Below, one piece after another: positions 28,192-36,955 of a stretch of DNA of 64,000 nt (the first letter of the stretch is position 1; each line of letters starts with the position of its first letter). A program made the position numbers and the translations under genes. The notes below the pieces were generated by a model that saw only the letters and a program-made list of their open reading frames with translations, did not search any database and was not told the DNA's origin. Source of the DNA: Candidatus Microthrix subdominans (GTDB lineage: Bacteria; Actinomycetota; Acidimicrobiia; Acidimicrobiales; Microtrichaceae); NCBI GenBank assembly GCA_016719385.1, contig JADJZA010000007.1, forward strand, positions 744,001-808,000, given 5' to 3'.

Positions 28192-29106
28192 ATGGGAATG
28201 TTGGACAACAAGGTGGCCGTCGTAACCGGGGCCGGTCAGGGCATCGGTCGAGGCCATGCGCTGGAGCTGGCCCGCCACGGCGCCAAGGTGATCGTGAACG
28301 ACCTGGGCAGCTCGGTGCACGGCGAGGGCACCGGCAAGGCCGCCGACGACACGGTGGCGCTGATCGTCGAGCGCGGCGGGCAGGCCGCCTCCAACTTTGC
28401 CAACGTGGCCGACTACGCAGCGGCGGGCGAGATGGTTGCGCAGGCGATCGATACCTACGGGCAGCTCGACATCCTGGTCAACAACGCCGGCATCGTGCGG
28501 GACTCGGCGATCTGGAACATGGACGAGGCGGATTTCGACTCGGTGATCGCCGTGCATCTCAAGGGTGCCTGGGCCCCGTCCAAGCACGCAGCGGTGCACT
28601 GGCGTGAGCGCAACAAGGCCAGCGGTGCGCCGGTGGGCGGCCGCATCATCAACACCACCTCCGGTGCCGGCCTGGTCGGCAACTTCGGCCAGTCCAACTA
28701 CGCCACCGCCAAGGCCGGCATCGCCGGGATGACCCAGACCCTCAGCCTCGAGCTGGCCAAGATGGGCGTGACGGTCAACTGCGTCGGCCCCGCCGCCGCC
28801 ACCCGTATCACCGCCACCATGCCCGGTGCGCCCGACGTGATCGAGGCCGACGATGTGGCCGAGGGCGAGTGGAACCCGATGGACCCGTCGGTGTCCTCGC
28901 CGCTGGTCGCATGGCTGGCCTCCGATGAGGCCGCCCACGTCAGCGGTCAGGTGATCCGCGCGGTGGCGGAGAACATCATCTGGATGGAGGGCTGGAGCGA
29001 CGGCGCAACCCTCAACAACAAGGGCAAGCGCTGGGACGCCACCAAGCTGGGTTCGCAGCTCGGAGTCGACATCTTCGGCACCCGAGCCCCGGGTCTGCGT
29101 TACTGA
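28192..29106 (+). CDS. SDR of the HSD17B4/MFE-2 type
   Basis: This 304-residue SDR has TGAGQGIGRG at residues 12-21. The VNDLGSS segment after the second strand is typical of 3-hydroxyacyl-CoA or 17-beta-hydroxysteroid dehydrogenases of the multifunctional-enzyme-2 type. An NNAG motif lies near 98 and GNFGQSNYATAK contains Y170/K174. The gene has a GAGGAG-like ribosome site and an upstream CTGAC-N5-GTCAG operator 24 bp from the ATG. A beta-oxidation or hydroxysteroid role is likely. Confidence 0.92.
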   Translation: MGMLDNKVAVVTGAGQGIGRGHALELARHGAKVIVNDLGSSVHGEGTGKAADDTVALIVERGGQAASNFANVADYAAAGEMVAQAIDTYGQLDILVNNAGIVRDSAIWNMDEADFDSVIAVHLKGAWAPSKHAAVHWRERNKASGAPVGGRIINTTSGAGLVGNFGQSNYATAKAGIAGMTQTLSLELAKMGVTVNCVGPAAATRITATMPGAPDVIEADDVAEGEWNPMDPSVSSPLVAWLASDEAAHVSGQVIRAVAENIIWMEGWSDGATLNNKGKRWDATKLGSQLGVDIFGTRAPGLRY

Positions 29107-29136
29107 AGCCCACGCCCGGATGTTCCCGTCGGTCGG

Positions 29137-29173
29137 GATGGCGGAGCCCGGATGCGCCGGTCGCTCCGCCATC
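29137..29173 (+). terminator. inverted repeat after the SDR gene, possible terminator
   Basis: Perfect 11-bp arms GATGGCGGAGC (29137-29147) and GCTCCGCCATC (29163-29173) flank a 15-base loop in the gap between the SDR gene and the DUF3097 gene. No T-run follows, so termination is uncertain. Confidence 0.5.
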
Positions 29174-29190
29174 TCTCCTACGTTGGCAGG

Positions 29191-30051
29191 GTGGCACGCT
29201 TCTCACGACCCGCGTCGAACCCGGTTCCCGGTGACATCCTGGACCTGCGCAACGACCCCATCGCCGCCGGCCCGCCGGAGCGACGGGTTTCCGATGCCGA
29301 GACCGTGGTGCACCGGGCGACCGGCGCCCGCGGAACGGTCGACAAATGGCACCGCGACTGGGTGGTGTTGCGGCTGCTGGATGGCACGACACGTCGGGTG
29401 ACCAACCTGGCGGGCGGCTTTGCTGTCGCCGGCGAGACGATCACGCTGATCGGCGTGGACCGGGTTCCGTCGTCGGGCTTGTCGCTGGGACGGACCGCGT
29501 CGGGCTCGATCGCCGCCCCACAAGGCCCGGCCAAGGTCGCCCGGGCCAGCCGCCTGTGGGTGGAGGGCGACCACGATGCCCGCCTGATCGAGCGGGTGTG
29601 GGGCGACGACCTGCGCGACGCCGCCATCGTCGTCGAACCCCAGGGCGGGATCGACGACCTCGACGCGGCGGTCGCCCGGTTCGCTCCTGGGCCGCAGGCC
29701 CGCCTTGCCGTGTTGGTCGATCACCTCATCCCGGGCACGAAGGAGTGGCACCTCACCGAGTCCCAGCGCAGCGCAGCGTCGAAGTGGGTCACGGTCGTCG
29801 GTCATCCGTTCGTCGACGTGTGGGCGTGCGTCCGTCCACAGGTGGTCGGCATCGCGGCATGGCCCGACGTGCCCAAGGGCGAGGATTGGAAGACCGGCAC
29901 CTGTCGCCGCCTGGGCTGGGGGACGCCCCAGGAGGGTTGGCGTCGTATCCTCGCCTCGGTGAACGGATTCTCTGACCTCGATCCCTCTTTGGTGGGCGCC
30001 GTCGAAGCGGCCCTCGACGCCCTGGTCGGCGGCGGGGAGGAGCCGACGTGA
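29191..30051 (+). CDS. DUF3097 family protein
   Basis: This 286-residue protein matches the actinobacterial DUF3097 family. Conserved segments are DWVVLRLLDGTTRRVTNLAGGF, the acidic WVEGDHDARLIERVWGDDLR, LAVLVDHLIPGTKEWHL and a C-terminal GTPQEGWRRILASV. The D-H-D and E-x-D clusters could bind metal, as in a TOPRIM-like fold. Function is unknown. The GTG at 29191 follows the SDR by 84 bp. Its stop overlaps the next gene's GTG by 4 bp, so they are coupled. Confidence 0.82.
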   Translation: MARFSRPASNPVPGDILDLRNDPIAAGPPERRVSDAETVVHRATGARGTVDKWHRDWVVLRLLDGTTRRVTNLAGGFAVAGETITLIGVDRVPSSGLSLGRTASGSIAAPQGPAKVARASRLWVEGDHDARLIERVWGDDLRDAAIVVEPQGGIDDLDAAVARFAPGPQARLAVLVDHLIPGTKEWHLTESQRSAASKWVTVVGHPFVDVWACVRPQVVGIAAWPDVPKGEDWKTGTCRRLGWGTPQEGWRRILASVNGFSDLDPSLVGAVEAALDALVGGGEEPT

Positions 30052-31415
30052 GCCAGGCCGAGACCAAGCCGGGCACCGTCGCAGAGGTGCTTGCCGGCGC
30101 GCTGGCAGCACTCGGCGTGCGGCGCACGGTCGGACTCGATCTGGGCACGGCCGCCGGGGGCCTTCCCCATATTGACGTCGACGACCCCGACCTGGCCGTG
30201 TTGCTCGCCGACGCCGACGGGGCGGTCAATGGCGGCCTGGGCGCAGCGGTACTCGCCGGTCAGCTGTTGCACCTGTCATCGCTCCCCGGCGGTACAGCGT
30301 TTCCCCAGACGGTCGGATCACCCGAGGAACTGCTCGACACGCTGGCGGGAATCGACCCGATGATGCCCGCCACCGTGGCGCTGCACCTCGATCTCGACCT
30401 GGGCGCAGACGTGCCCGACGGCCTGACAGTGGGCGGTGAGCTCGACCGGCAGGTGGCCTACCAGCTGGGATCATCCTTACAAGGCGCTCCGCTGGCGGTG
30501 ATCGCCGGCGTCGGCGTCGTCCGTTCCGGCTCGGTCGAGGCACTGGCTTCGTTCGCCGAACGCCTGGGCATGCCGGTGCTCAACACGGTCGGGGCCAAGG
30601 GTGTGTTTCGTTGGAACAGCCCTTACCACGCCGGCACGATCGGCCTCCAGGCCCGCGACGGCGAGCTCGGTGGCGTCGACGACGCCGTGGTAGTGATCAT
30701 CTGCGGGGTCGGCGACGACGAACTGCCCGCCCGTCCGACCGGCAACGTGATCGACCTCGATCCCCGTCAGCTCTCGATCGCAGCAGAGGGCTGGACCCGT
30801 CCTGCCGGCGGCCCGGCGCCACGCCCGCCGCTGTACGAGGCGCTGGCGGCGGTCACCGGTCCTGCCTACGAGCGCGACGAGGTGCCGCTGTCGGCGCCTC
30901 GAGCTGCACTTCACCTCTCCGGGGCGGCACCCGACGACGGCGTGGCGGTCGTCGAGGCCGATCTGGCGGGCTTCTGGGTTGGGCGCGCGTTTCCGACGGC
31001 CGTGCCGCGGTCGGTCGTCGTCGCCACCACGCCGCTGCCGGGCTTTGCTGCGGCGGGTGCCCTGATGGCTCGCCTGGCCGGTCGCCCGTCGATCGGCGTG
31101 CGCGCCGGTGGCATGGAGGTCGACGGTGGTGAACTTGAGCCCGAGGTGCTGGCGCTCGCCCAACGGCTCGGGGTCGGTGTGGTCGTGCAGGCGTGGGCGC
31201 CCGATGCTCCCGCCATGAGCGCCGACGAACACGCTCGCGCCACCGAGGCGGACTATCGCGGGGTGGGTGCTCCCTTCCAGGGTTCCTCGTCGCAGGGTTC
31301 GCTGGTTCGCCCCGTGGCTGTGGCGCTCGACGACCTCGACGCGATCGTCGAGGTGGCGGGCCGGCCAGTTTCGTGGGCCACGTTGCCGTCGGCGCCGAGC
31401 CCGTCCCCTCAGTGA
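30048..31415 (+). CDS. degenerate ThDP-dependent enzyme-like protein
   Basis: This 455-residue protein resembles the acetolactate-synthase family in its central part, VIAGVGVVRSGSVEALASFAERLGMPVLNTVGAKGVF, which fits the middle TPP-enzyme domain. The N-terminal domain keeps the outline but lacks the usual E-x-x-x catalytic glutamate context. In the C-terminal domain the G-D-G...N motif that holds thiamine diphosphate and Mg2+ is missing. It is therefore unlikely to use ThDP and may be a structural or binding relative. It overlaps the DUF3097 gene and the KstR-like regulator gene by 4 bp each. Confidence 0.65.
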   Translation: MSQAETKPGTVAEVLAGALAALGVRRTVGLDLGTAAGGLPHIDVDDPDLAVLLADADGAVNGGLGAAVLAGQLLHLSSLPGGTAFPQTVGSPEELLDTLAGIDPMMPATVALHLDLDLGADVPDGLTVGGELDRQVAYQLGSSLQGAPLAVIAGVGVVRSGSVEALASFAERLGMPVLNTVGAKGVFRWNSPYHAGTIGLQARDGELGGVDDAVVVIICGVGDDELPARPTGNVIDLDPRQLSIAAEGWTRPAGGPAPRPPLYEALAAVTGPAYERDEVPLSAPRAALHLSGAAPDDGVAVVEADLAGFWVGRAFPTAVPRSVVVATTPLPGFAAAGALMARLAGRPSIGVRAGGMEVDGGELEPEVLALAQRLGVGVVVQAWAPDAPAMSADEHARATEADYRGVGAPFQGSSSQGSLVRPVAVALDDLDAIVEVAGRPVSWATLPSAPSPSPQ

Positions 31416-31993
31416 ACGCCGCCGGCAGCCGGCTGACCGCGGCCCAGGATGCCCGGCGTCGACGCATGCTGCGGGAGGTCTCCGCGTTGGCAGCGGAGGG
31501 CGGCTACGAGTCGGTACAGATGCGCGACGTCGCCGCCCGTGCCGACGTGGCGATCGGGACGTTGTACCGCTACTTTCCCTCCAAGGAGTACCTGGTGGCA
31601 TCGGTGATGGAGGCCGAGGTGGGGGCGTTGGCCGCCGACCTGGAGGCCCGTCCCGCGCGGGGGAATTCGGCCGGCGAGCGGGTGTTGGCCGTGCTCGGAC
31701 GGGCCAATCACGCCCTGTTGGCCCGCCCCAACGTGTCGATCGCCCAGATCCGGGCGCTGGTGTCGGGCAATGACGAGGTGGCCGAGGTGGTCAAGACCGT
31801 CACCGATGCCATGCGCGCCCTGATCGTCGCCGCTATGGAGGCCGAACCGACCGACGAATCGATCGACGTGGCCGACACCCTCTTCGACGTCTGGTTGGCG
31901 GCACTGGTCGGATGGATCTCGGGTATGACCGAGGCCGACGAGGTGCAGCGAAAACTGGCCCGCACCGTCAAACAGCTGTTGCCGATGTCCTAA
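31412..31993 (+). CDS. kstR: TetR-family regulator related to KstR
   Basis: This 193-residue TetR protein has an N-terminal helix-turn-helix (GGYESVQMRDVAARADVAIG, then TLYRYFPSK, about residues 30-58). By memory this is very close to that of the mycobacterial cholesterol repressor KstR. The C-terminal half also fits, for example EPTDESIDVADTLFDVW. KstR binds 3-oxo-steroid CoA thioesters and represses steroid catabolism genes at T-nn-AAC-nn-GTT-nn-A sites. Two such sites lie at 33988 and 54340. The GTG start overlaps the stop of the preceding gene (GTGA). Confidence 0.72.
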   Translation: MNAAGSRLTAAQDARRRRMLREVSALAAEGGYESVQMRDVAARADVAIGTLYRYFPSKEYLVASVMEAEVGALAADLEARPARGNSAGERVLAVLGRANHALLARPNVSIAQIRALVSGNDEVAEVVKTVTDAMRALIVAAMEAEPTDESIDVADTLFDVWLAALVGWISGMTEADEVQRKLARTVKQLLPMS

Positions 31994-32069
31994 GCTGCCG
32001 GTGGCCACCGGACGGTCCATCCGGAATCCCCTGATGCGTGCGCGCTTTGGTGGCCCAGGGGGAACGTTC

Positions 32070-33041
32070 ATGGCCGAACAGCGCGACACCGTCCATCCCG
32101 ACACGAGCTTGGTCGACGACGAGGGGCCGATCGACGAGGCCGAGGAGCACAACGTCCTCGGGTTGCCATGGGGTGAACGGGTTGAGCTGCCCGGCCGCGG
32201 CAAGACGTTCTACCGTCGGGTCGAGGGGCCTCCGGGCGCACCGACCCTTCTGTTGCTTCACGGCTGGGTGGCCAGCGGTGGGTTGAACTACTACAACGCG
32301 TTCGACGAGCTGTCGAAGCACTTCAGCATCATCGCTCCCGACATGCGGGGCCACGGCCGAGGCATCCGCTCGCGGCGGCGGTTTCGCTTGGCCGATTGCG
32401 CCGACGACACCGCTGCGCTGATCGAGCATCTCGGCTGCGGACCGGTGATCGCCGTCGGATACTCGATGGGCGGCCCGATCGCCCAGCTGTTGTGGAAGCG
32501 CCACCCGGAGCTGGTGTCCGGCCTGGTGCTCGCCGCCACCGGCAGCTGGCTGGTGCCCGGCCTGCGCCAACAGATCGTCGTGGTCGGTGCGGTCTCGGCG
32601 ATCGCCGGGCCGCTGCGCGTCACCTGGGGGCTGCCGAAGACGATCCGCAGGCGCATCCCGTTCGCCCCGACCGGGGAGCGGCCCAGCACCTTCCAACGCT
32701 GGGCGTCCGAGGAGATGCGCCGCCACGACTGGCGCATGGTCACCGAGGCGGGGGTGGCGGTGGCCACCTTCGACTCCCGACGCTGGATCAAGTACTGCGA
32801 CGTGCCCACCACCGTGCTGGTCACCACGAGGGACCGGGCGGTGTCGCCCCTCGAGCAGGCCCGCACGGCGCTGTTGATCCCGACCGCCGAATTCCTGCGC
32901 TACGACGAGGGGCACCTGGCCCCGGTCAAAGAGACCTTTGGCCCCAAGCTCACCGAGGCCTGCCTGCACACCGCAGCCCGCATCGGCCTGCCCGCCGATG
33001 CGGACACGACGGAACCGGTCGACCTGCGCCTGATCGACTGA
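32070..33041 (+). CDS. alpha/beta hydrolase
   Basis: This 323-residue alpha/beta hydrolase has the oxyanion segment LLLHGWVASG (about 62-70), the nucleophile elbow GYSMGG with S132, and a late Asp and His in TTRDRAVSP and YDEGHLAP. It resembles soluble C-C bond hydrolases and esterases. GGGGGAA lies before the ATG at 32070; a longer frame starts at 32001. It follows the KstR-like regulator by 76 bp on the same strand. Whether it belongs to the steroid pathway is not shown, and no KstR box was seen immediately upstream. Confidence 0.88.
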   Translation: MAEQRDTVHPDTSLVDDEGPIDEAEEHNVLGLPWGERVELPGRGKTFYRRVEGPPGAPTLLLLHGWVASGGLNYYNAFDELSKHFSIIAPDMRGHGRGIRSRRRFRLADCADDTAALIEHLGCGPVIAVGYSMGGPIAQLLWKRHPELVSGLVLAATGSWLVPGLRQQIVVVGAVSAIAGPLRVTWGLPKTIRRRIPFAPTGERPSTFQRWASEEMRRHDWRMVTEAGVAVATFDSRRWIKYCDVPTTVLVTTRDRAVSPLEQARTALLIPTAEFLRYDEGHLAPVKETFGPKLTEACLHTAARIGLPADADTTEPVDLRLID

Positions 33042-33098
33042 ATCACTCCAGCGGCAGTTGCTGCACTGCATAACCCAACACGCTCGTCGGCGCCTTCG

Positions 33099-33977
33099 TT
33101 ACTCCTGAGCCGAGCCGAGTCCCAGGATGCGCTCGGCGTTGGTGCGCAGAAACTTGGGCCACACCTCGTCTTTGAAGGCCACGTCGGGCAGCTCGGAGAA
33201 GATCCGGTCGTAGGTGAGCCCGGCGGGGAAGTACCCGGCATAGATGATCTTGTCCGCACCCCGGGTATTGGCGTAGTCGATGATCGCCTGGGGGTAGTAC
33301 CTGGGGGCGAATGCAGAGGTGGAGTAATACAGGTTGGGCCACTTGATCATCAGCTTCACCGCCAGCGCCTCCCACGGCTCGGCGCCGTGGCGCATGACGA
33401 ACTTCAGCTCGGGGAAGAACCAGCACACCTCGTCGATCAGCTCCACCTTCTGGTCGGCCATCGGCACCCGAGGGCCGGGCACGCCGGCGGTGACGAAGAT
33501 CGGCAGGTCGAGCTCGACGCACTTGGCGTACAGCGGGTAGTAGCGGGCGTCGTTGATCGCCACCCGGTAGGCGAACGGGGTGGTGGTCACCGCACGCACA
33601 CCGAAGTCGGCGACCAGGCGTTCGAGCAGCCGGATGGTGTCCATGCCGCCGTTGGGGTCGAGCTCGGCGCAGGCGATGAAGCGGTCGGGGAAGTCGCGGA
33701 TGGCCCGGCGGGGCGCCTCCCGGTCGTCCTTGGCCACGTTGACCATCGCCCGCTCGACACCGTGGGCGTCCATGTTCATCAGCACGACGGCCACCGGGTC
33801 GGCCTCGGGATCGATCTCGGGCGGCACGTCCTTAAACATGTAGGCCGCCGGCATCGAGAAGCTCTTCGACTCCTCGTCGCGCAGATGAGGCTGAATGAAC
33901 TTGTAAACCTGACTACGGTCTGGCGAGGGGAACCCGACCATGGTGTCGATGATTCCGATGTCCGTTGGCATGCCCAT
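33099..33977 (-). CDS. amidohydrolase family 2 protein
   Basis: This 292-residue TIM-barrel amidohydrolase starts DIGIIDTMVGFP, in which the usual first-strand H-x-H is missing. Other parts are LDPNGGMDTIRLLERL, APRYYPQAIIDYANT and an IYAGYFPAG strand near the C-terminus. It is divergent from the FadD19-like ligase, with a KstR-box-like palindrome between the starts, only 10 bp from this ATG. A decarboxylase or hydrolase step in steroid or aromatic ring catabolism is plausible. Confidence 0.85.
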   Translation of the reverse strand: MGMPTDIGIIDTMVGFPSPDRSQVYKFIQPHLRDEESKSFSMPAAYMFKDVPPEIDPEADPVAVVLMNMDAHGVERAMVNVAKDDREAPRRAIRDFPDRFIACAELDPNGGMDTIRLLERLVADFGVRAVTTTPFAYRVAINDARYYPLYAKCVELDLPIFVTAGVPGPRVPMADQKVELIDEVCWFFPELKFVMRHGAEPWEALAVKLMIKWPNLYYSTSAFAPRYYPQAIIDYANTRGADKIIYAGYFPAGLTYDRIFSELPDVAFKDEVWPKFLRTNAERILGLGSAQE

Positions 33978-33987
33978 GGACCCAGAG

Positions 33988-34001
33988 TAGAACACGTTGC
34001 A
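33988..34001. promoter_or_regulatory. KstR-box-like palindrome between amidohydrolase and FadD19-like genes
   Basis: TAGAACACGTTGCA fits T-nn-AAC-nn-GTT-nn-A, the KstR operator form. It is 10 bp before the amidohydrolase start and 60 bp before the ligase ATG. The outer bases are only partly palindromic, so the site may be weak. Confidence 0.6.
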
Positions 34002-34061
34002 GTTTGAATGGCCGGGGCATCGGGCGACCGAAACGCACCGCTCACCAACAGGGGGACACAG

Positions 34062-35723
34062 ATGACCGACCGGAGCACGGAATCGAGCGGAACGCAGGTT
34101 CCGTGGAACCTGGCCGATCTGTGGGAGCTGACCACCGATCGCTATCCCGACCGGGAGGCGCTGGTGGTCGGGAGCCAGCGGGTGACCTACCGGGAGATCG
34201 AGGAGCGGTCCAACGCGCTGGCCCACGTGCTGGCCGACGCCGGGGTGGGCCCGGGCGATCACGTCGCCTGCTACATGCAGAACTGCGTCGAGTTCGTGGA
34301 GACCATGCTGGCCGCATTCAAGATCCGGGCGGTGCCCCTCAACGTCAACTACCGCTACGTCCACGCAGAGCTGTCGCACCTGCTCCAGGACGGCGACGCG
34401 GTGGCGGTCGTCTTTCACCGACGCTTCACCGATGCGATGGCCGAGGTAGCGGGCGACTTGGACGACCTGCGCATCAGCCTGGTGGTCGACGACATCGATC
34501 CCCGAGCCGAGCCGTCGCAAGGCGACCCGGTCGCCTTCGGTGCGATCGACTACACCGAGGCGGTGGGGGCCGCGTCGACCGCTCGCGACTTCGGCCCACG
34601 CAGCGGCGACGACATCTACCTGATGTACACCGGCGGCACCACCGGCATGCCCAAGGGGGTCGAGTGGCGTATGGAGGATGCCTTCTTCGCCTGCGTCGGC
34701 GGCGGCGACCCGATGCGCCTGCTCGGCCCCGTGTCCAGCGTCGACGAACTGTGCGACCGCATCCTCGACGACCAGGTGGTTGTCATGGCCTGTGCGCCGC
34801 TGATCCACGCCGCCGCCCAGTGGACGTCGATGTCGTGGTGGCTCTGCGGCGGCAGAATGGTGCTGCTGCCCGGCAGCTTCGACGGCGCCGAGGTGTGGCG
34901 CCAGATCGAGGCCGAGGGGGTCAACATCCTCATCGTCATCGGTGACGCCATGGCGCGGCCGCTGCTCGACGCCTGGGACGACGAGGGCGGCTTCGAGGTT
35001 CCATCGCTGTACACGGTGTCCTCCGGAGGGGCGCCGCTCAACCCGAACAACAAGGCCCGCCTTCAGGAGATCCTGCCCAACCTGATCATTGCCGACGGCT
35101 ACGGCAGCTCGGAGACCGGAGCCCAGGGCACCCAGCGACTCATGCCCGGCGATAGCGCCTCCGAGGGCACCAAGTTTGTGCTCGATCCCGAGGTCACCTG
35201 CGTTCTCGACGAGGACATGGTGCCGATCGAGCCGGGCTCGGACACGATCGGCAAGGTGGCGCGCACCGGGCGCATGCCGCTGGGCTACTACGGCGACCCC
35301 AAGAAGACCGCCGAGACGTTCGTCGAGGCCAACGGCAAACGCTGGGCCATCACCGGTGATCAGGCGGTCGTCGAGGCCGATGGGACGATCACCGTGCTCG
35401 GCCGTGGGTCGGTCAGCATCAATACAGGTGGGGAGAAGGTGTTTCCCGAGGAGGTGGAAGCGGCGCTCAAGACCCACCCGGACGTCTTCGACACCGTCGT
35501 CGTTGGCGTGCCCGACGAGCGCTGGGGCGAGACGGTCGCCGCCATCGTGGCAGCCACGGAGGGCGCCGAGCCGACGCTGGACGTGCTCAAGGCCCATGTG
35601 CGCACCTCGATCGCCGGGTACAAGGTGCCCCGTAAGCTGGTGATCGTCGACGAGGTGGTGCGGTCGCCGACCGGCAAGGCCGACTATCCGTGGGCCAAGA
35701 AGACCGCCTCCGACCGGGAATGA
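34062..35723 (+). CDS. FadD19-like acyl-CoA ligase (steroid side-chain CoA ligase type)
   Basis: This 553-residue ANL enzyme has the P-loop YTGGTTGMPKG at about residue 189. It also carries GDAMARPLLDA, GYGSSETG near 346, GYYGDPKKTAETF and LGRGSVSINTGGEKVFPEEVEAAL. The C-terminus reads SIAGYKVPRKLVIVDEV...PTGKADYPWAK. From memory the whole chain runs parallel to mycobacterial FadD19, the 3-oxocholest-4-en-26-oate CoA ligase. The ATG after GGGGGACACAG is chosen. A KstR-box-like site lies upstream and a KstR-like gene 2 kb away. It overlaps the following transporter gene by 4 bp (ATGA). Confidence 0.85.
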   Translation: MTDRSTESSGTQVPWNLADLWELTTDRYPDREALVVGSQRVTYREIEERSNALAHVLADAGVGPGDHVACYMQNCVEFVETMLAAFKIRAVPLNVNYRYVHAELSHLLQDGDAVAVVFHRRFTDAMAEVAGDLDDLRISLVVDDIDPRAEPSQGDPVAFGAIDYTEAVGAASTARDFGPRSGDDIYLMYTGGTTGMPKGVEWRMEDAFFACVGGGDPMRLLGPVSSVDELCDRILDDQVVVMACAPLIHAAAQWTSMSWWLCGGRMVLLPGSFDGAEVWRQIEAEGVNILIVIGDAMARPLLDAWDDEGGFEVPSLYTVSSGGAPLNPNNKARLQEILPNLIIADGYGSSETGAQGTQRLMPGDSASEGTKFVLDPEVTCVLDEDMVPIEPGSDTIGKVARTGRMPLGYYGDPKKTAETFVEANGKRWAITGDQAVVEADGTITVLGRGSVSINTGGEKVFPEEVEAALKTHPDVFDTVVVGVPDERWGETVAAIVAATEGAEPTLDVLKAHVRTSIAGYKVPRKLVIVDEVVRSPTGKADYPWAKKTASDRE

Positions 35724-36817
35724 ACCGACGCCGATCGGGCGGTGACGGACAACCGGGCGGCGACTCGACGCTCAGGGGAAGGGCCGGCCGCTCGTTGGCC
35801 CCAGGAACGATCGGCGCACTGGCCGTGCTGGGAGCGGCGGTGCTGTGGGGCGTGATCGGCCCGGTCGCCAACGGCCTGGCCGCCCGGGGCATCGACCCGG
35901 TGACCATGGCCGCCTGGAGGGCAATGATCGCCGGCGTCGGCTTCGCGGTCATCTGGCTCATCCAGGCAATGCGGGGCCGCACCGCCGACGGTCCGGATCT
36001 TCATGGAACCGGTCTCGAGAGCGGCGCCGCGCCCATCACACCACCGCTTCGACAACCGGTGGTGTGGCTGCGCCTGGTGGCGCTCGGGCTGATCGGCGTC
36101 TCGGTCTTCTACACGGCGCTCCCGGCCGCGATCGAGCGCGGTGGCATCACGCTGGCCTGGGTGCTGTTGTACACAGCGCCGCTGTGGGTGCTGATCGGCT
36201 CGGTCAGCCTCGGGTGGCTCCGCCCGACCGTCCGGGCGGTCACGCTGGTGCTGCTCGCCACCGGCGGCGTCGCCCTCACCGCCGCCGCTGGTGGCGAGGG
36301 CGTCACCGTGAGCGCAGCGGCCGTTGCCTGGGGCCTGGCGGCCGGCCTCAGCTACGCCAGCTACTACCTGGTCGGGCGCACGCTGGTCGAGACCTTGGGC
36401 CCGATCCGCACCTACGCGATCGCCATGATCATCGGTGGCTTGGCGCTGGTCCCCTTCGCCGACCTGGAGTGGCCCACCCGAGAGGTCGCCGGGCTGTTGG
36501 CGGTGTTGGCGCTGGCGAGCACGCTGCTCGCCTACCTGCTGCTCGGGGTGGGGCTGACCCGCATCTCGTCGACCCGGGCGTCGGTGATCGCAACCGCCGA
36601 GCCGGTGGTGGCCACCGTGATGGCGGTTGCGGTCGCTGGCGAACGCCCCGGCCCCCTCGCCTACGTGGGCGGGGTGCTGGTCGTCGGCTCGGCGCTGGCA
36701 GCCGGCCTCGGCCCCCTCGACGGCGCCACCGTCCCCAAGCAAGCCCCCTACCCAGTCCCCACGTCCGACCCATCTCCCGACCCATCTCCCAAGTCGGGAG
36801 CCCAGAGCGCGCCCTGA
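35720..36817 (+). CDS. EamA/DMT-superfamily transporter
   Basis: This 365-residue protein has ten predicted membrane helices in two EamA repeats, the first with AVLGAAVLWGVIGPVAN. Members export metabolites or amino acids. The ATG overlaps the stop of the FadD19-like gene, so they are translated together and may share control. The C-terminal 25 residues are proline-rich, and the stop codon lies in the first copy of a 63-bp tandem repeat. The substrate is unknown. Confidence 0.85.
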   Translation: MNRRRSGGDGQPGGDSTLRGRAGRSLAPGTIGALAVLGAAVLWGVIGPVANGLAARGIDPVTMAAWRAMIAGVGFAVIWLIQAMRGRTADGPDLHGTGLESGAAPITPPLRQPVVWLRLVALGLIGVSVFYTALPAAIERGGITLAWVLLYTAPLWVLIGSVSLGWLRPTVRAVTLVLLATGGVALTAAAGGEGVTVSAAAVAWGLAAGLSYASYYLVGRTLVETLGPIRTYAIAMIIGGLALVPFADLEWPTREVAGLLAVLALASTLLAYLLLGVGLTRISSTRASVIATAEPVVATVMAVAVAGERPGPLAYVGGVLVVGSALAAGLGPLDGATVPKQAPYPVPTSDPSPDPSPKSGAQSAP

Positions 36818-36912
36818 CGGTCGTTTCCGCTCCCCGGTTCGTTCGCTCGTCCCAAGTCGGGAGCCCAGAGCGCGCCCTGACGGTCGTTTCCGCTCCCCGG
36901 TTCGTTCGCTCG
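36787..36912. repeat. 63-bp perfect tandem duplication
   Basis: Two identical 63-bp copies lie end to end (36787-36849 and 36850-36912), beginning TCCCAAGTCGGGAGCCCAG and ending GTTCGTTCGCTCG. The first copy contains the stop codon of the EamA gene. Only 43 bp separate the second copy from the ABC-F start. It may be a recent duplication or a dispersed repeat. Confidence 0.9.
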
Positions 36913-36955
36913 CGATGACCGGCACCGAGGTGCGGGTCGGTAGCCTTGATCGGTC

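Noticed and set aside
32292..32305. T-nn-AAC-nn-GTT-nn-A match inside the alpha/beta hydrolase gene
   Set aside because: It lies in well-conserved coding sequence (NYYNAFDE). With eight fixed bases, about one chance match per 64 kb is expected.
33099..35597. Long minus-strand frame through the FadD19-like gene
   Set aside because: Only the part below 33977 has homology and codon use of a gene; the rest is antisense of the ligase, a common GC-rich shadow.
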